From Acetobacteraceae bacterium (GTDB lineage: Bacteria > Pseudomonadota > Alphaproteobacteria > Acetobacterales > Acetobacteraceae), in contig JADGHI010000213.1 in assembly GCA_019689515.1 (NCBI GenBank), positions 1 to 6,588 on the forward strand: a DNA stretch of 6,588 nucleotides, written 5' to 3'. Under the pieces are notes generated by a model that was not told where the DNA came from, did no database searches, and saw nothing but the letters and a program-made list of their open reading frames with translations. The translations under genes and the position numbers were made by a program. This document shows, one piece after another, positions 5,385-6,588 of the stretch (position 1 is the first letter of the stretch; every line of letters begins with the position of its first letter).

Positions 5385-5412
5385 GGCAGGGCAGCGGAGG
5401 CGGAGCTAGGCT
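5383..5412 (+). promoter_or_regulatory. Putative promoter of the Ldh-family dehydrogenase gene
   Basis: CTGGCA (5383-5388) and TAGGCT (5407-5412) are separated by 18 bases, the -10 ending 31 bases before the ATG. It mirrors the TAGGCA element of the divergent hydrolase promoter in sequence and distance to the start codon, which is the main support; match to the E. coli consensus is modest. Confidence 0.4.
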
Positions 5413-5443
5413 CGCCGCACCGACACCGCGGAGGGAATGCCAC

Positions 5444-6502
5444 ATGCCGACCGTCCCCGCCGACCGCCTGCGCGAGATCGCCCGTGCCCTCCTCATCGGC
5501 GCCGGCGTGCCGGAGGATGAGGCCGCAACGGTCGCGCGGTTCTGCATCGGCGCGAATCTCGCCGGCCACGACTCGCACGGCATCATCCAGATCCCGGACT
5601 ACATCGACCGCGTGAAGCGCGGCCACATCGTCCCCGGCGCGCCGTGGGAGATCGTGCAGGAATCCGCGACCACCACGGTGGTGGATGGCCACTGGGGCTT
5701 CGGCTACGTGGTGACCGAGCGGGCGATGAAGCTCACGATCGAGAAGGCGCGCAGCGCGAACGTCGCCGCGGCGACGGTCTTCCGCCAGGGCCATATCGGC
5801 CGCCTCGCGAGCTACCCACTGATGGCCGCCGAGGCCGGCATGATCGGCCTGATCACCGCCGATTCCGGCCGCTCCCCCAAATCGGTCGCGCCCTTCGGCG
5901 GGCGCGAGGCCCGGCTCGGCACCAACCCGATCGCGATCGCCGTGCCCTCGGACCTCGACGGGCCGATGTTCATCGACATGGCGACCTCCGCCGTCGCGGT
6001 CGGCAAGGTGAAGCTCGCCCAGGCGCGCGGCGAGGAGATCCCGCGCGGCTGGGTGGTGGACAGCGACGGGCAGCTCACCACGGACCCGAAGCGGCTCGCG
6101 GGCGGGGCGCTGCTGCCGCTCGGCGGACCCGGCGAGGGCTACAAGGGCTACGGCCTCGCGGTGATGGTCGAGATCCTCTGCGGCCTGCTCACCGGGCTCG
6201 GCTTCGGCGTCGAGCCGACAGGGCGTCACAATGACGGCTGCTTCCTCGCGGTGTTCAAGGTGGACGCCTTCCGCCCGCTCGCACAGTTCCGCGCCGAGGT
6301 GGCGGAGTTCGCGCGCTACCTGAAGGCCACGCCGCCCTCCGAGGGCAGCGAGGGCGTGCTCTACCCCGGCGAGATCGAGCACCGGCGCGAGCGCGAGCGC
6401 GCCGCGAACGGCATCGAGATCGAGGACGCCACCTGGAACAAGCTGCGCGCCCTGGCCGAGGAATACGGCCTCGCCGCCCGACTGGGATTCGACGCGGCTT
6501 GA
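5444..6502 (+). CDS. Ldh_2-family (malate/L-lactate type) NAD(P)-dependent dehydrogenase
   Basis: A 352-residue cytoplasmic oxidoreductase of the Ldh_2 family, which includes malate, ureidoglycolate and sulfolactate dehydrogenases and cyclic imino-acid reductases. These do not use a classical Rossmann fold and act on 2-hydroxy or 2-keto acids and related imines. Visible signatures: GHDSHGI (41-47); the RQGHIGRLASYPLMAAEAGMIG block (114-135, His117); VAPFGG and LGTNPIAIAVPS (148-153, 159-169); DMATSAVAVGKV (178-189); PRGWVVDSDGQLTTDP (200-215); GALLPLGG and GYKGYGLAVMVEIL (221-228, 232-245). Length is normal and no conserved block is missing. The ATG is preceded at 8 bases by GGAGGG (5430-5435), which decides the start against the long in-frame upstream extension antisense to the hydrolase. 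It is divergent from that gene and probably shares regulation. Substrate is not determinable; a 2-hydroxy acid is the best guess. Confidence 0.93.
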   Translation: MPTVPADRLREIARALLIGAGVPEDEAATVARFCIGANLAGHDSHGIIQIPDYIDRVKRGHIVPGAPWEIVQESATTTVVDGHWGFGYVVTERAMKLTIEKARSANVAAATVFRQGHIGRLASYPLMAAEAGMIGLITADSGRSPKSVAPFGGREARLGTNPIAIAVPSDLDGPMFIDMATSAVAVGKVKLAQARGEEIPRGWVVDSDGQLTTDPKRLAGGALLPLGGPGEGYKGYGLAVMVEILCGLLTGLGFGVEPTGRHNDGCFLAVFKVDAFRPLAQFRAEVAEFARYLKATPPSEGSEGVLYPGEIEHRRERERAANGIEIEDATWNKLRALAEEYGLAARLGFDAA

Positions 6503-6588
6503 TTCTGGCGCGCGCGCTCGGCGGCGGCAGGGGCATCGCCGCGGTGGACGACGCGCGTCGCGTCCTGCTCGCCCGCGCGCTGCGCGGC
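6499..6588 (+). CDS. Possible start of a downstream gene (partial)
   Basis: A TTG codon overlaps the Ldh-family stop (TTGA, 6499-6502) and opens a frame of 30 codons to the window edge. The translation begins LILARALGGG and continues with GIAAVDDARRVLLARALRG, an Ala/Arg/Leu composition compatible with an amphipathic helix. A 4-base stop-start overlap is typical of coupled operon genes, but no good Shine-Dalgarno precedes it and a GTG at 6544-6546 in the same frame is an alternative start. I do not recognise the product, and the frame could be chance. Confidence 0.3.
   Translation, partial: MILARALGGGRGIAAVDDARRVLLARALRG

Noticed and set aside
4427..5443. Long in-frame plus-strand extension upstream of the Ldh-family gene
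   Set aside because: It is antisense to the hydrolase gene, has His/Arg/Asp/Ala-rich shadow composition, and the strong ribosome-binding site at 5430-5435 fixes the real start at 5444.
5276..6382. Minus-strand extension of the hydrolase frame across the Ldh-family gene
   Set aside because: The extension is antisense shadow coding of the dehydrogenase. The hydrolase fold begins at the ATG at 5275, which has its own ribosome-binding site.
1..6588. CRISPR array, insertion sequence, toxin-antitoxin or defence genes
   Set aside because: No regularly spaced repeats, transposase motifs, terminal inverted repeats or recognisable defence domains were seen.

Overview
This is a very GC-rich chromosomal window of compact bacterial gene organisation. 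Two extracytoplasmic Bug/TctC-type solute receptors sit beside stand-alone catabolic enzymes, and GC-rich third codon positions run throughout. From general knowledge, this pattern fits a high-GC proteobacterium with many such receptors, such as an Acetobacteraceae (Roseomonas-like) alphaproteobacterium. A betaproteobacterium (Burkholderiales) is the main alternative. The assignment is inference; no rRNA or other phylogenetic marker is present.

Layout. Positions 3-278 hold the C-terminal part of an unrecognised small protein, possibly followed by a weakly supported 68-residue ORF (290-496). A promoter-bearing gap rich in inverted repeats leads to an Asp/Glu/hydantoin racemase-superfamily gene (618-1499, +). 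It converges, with only 18 bases between stop codons, on a minus-strand block. In order of transcription the block is an alpha/beta hydrolase (5275-4484), a 165-base gap with a hairpin and a good promoter, receptor B (4318-3323), receptor A (3288-2323) and an SDR dehydrogenase (2330-1518), whose start overlaps the receptor A stop by 8 bases. Divergent from the hydrolase is a malate/lactate-type (Ldh_2) dehydrogenase (5444-6502, +). A possible next gene starts on its stop codon (TTGA) and runs out of the window.

How it may work. The receptors would capture an organic acid in the periplasm. The two NAD(P)-dependent dehydrogenases, the hydrolase-fold protein and the racemase-family protein could then process it in the cytoplasm. 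No TctA/TctB membrane subunit and no regulator lie in the window, so the partner permease and regulator must be elsewhere, and the substrate cannot be read from the sequence.

The most interesting signals are in active sites. The alpha/beta hydrolase keeps its Asp and His but has Ala at the nucleophile position. The racemase-like protein keeps the second catalytic Cys but has Gly at the first. Receptor A has a rewritten ligand-loop sequence. I see no CRISPR array, insertion sequence, tRNA or clear defence system, and no evidence of a wholly new system; this looks like an ordinary but substrate-unknown catabolic locus with unusual enzymes.
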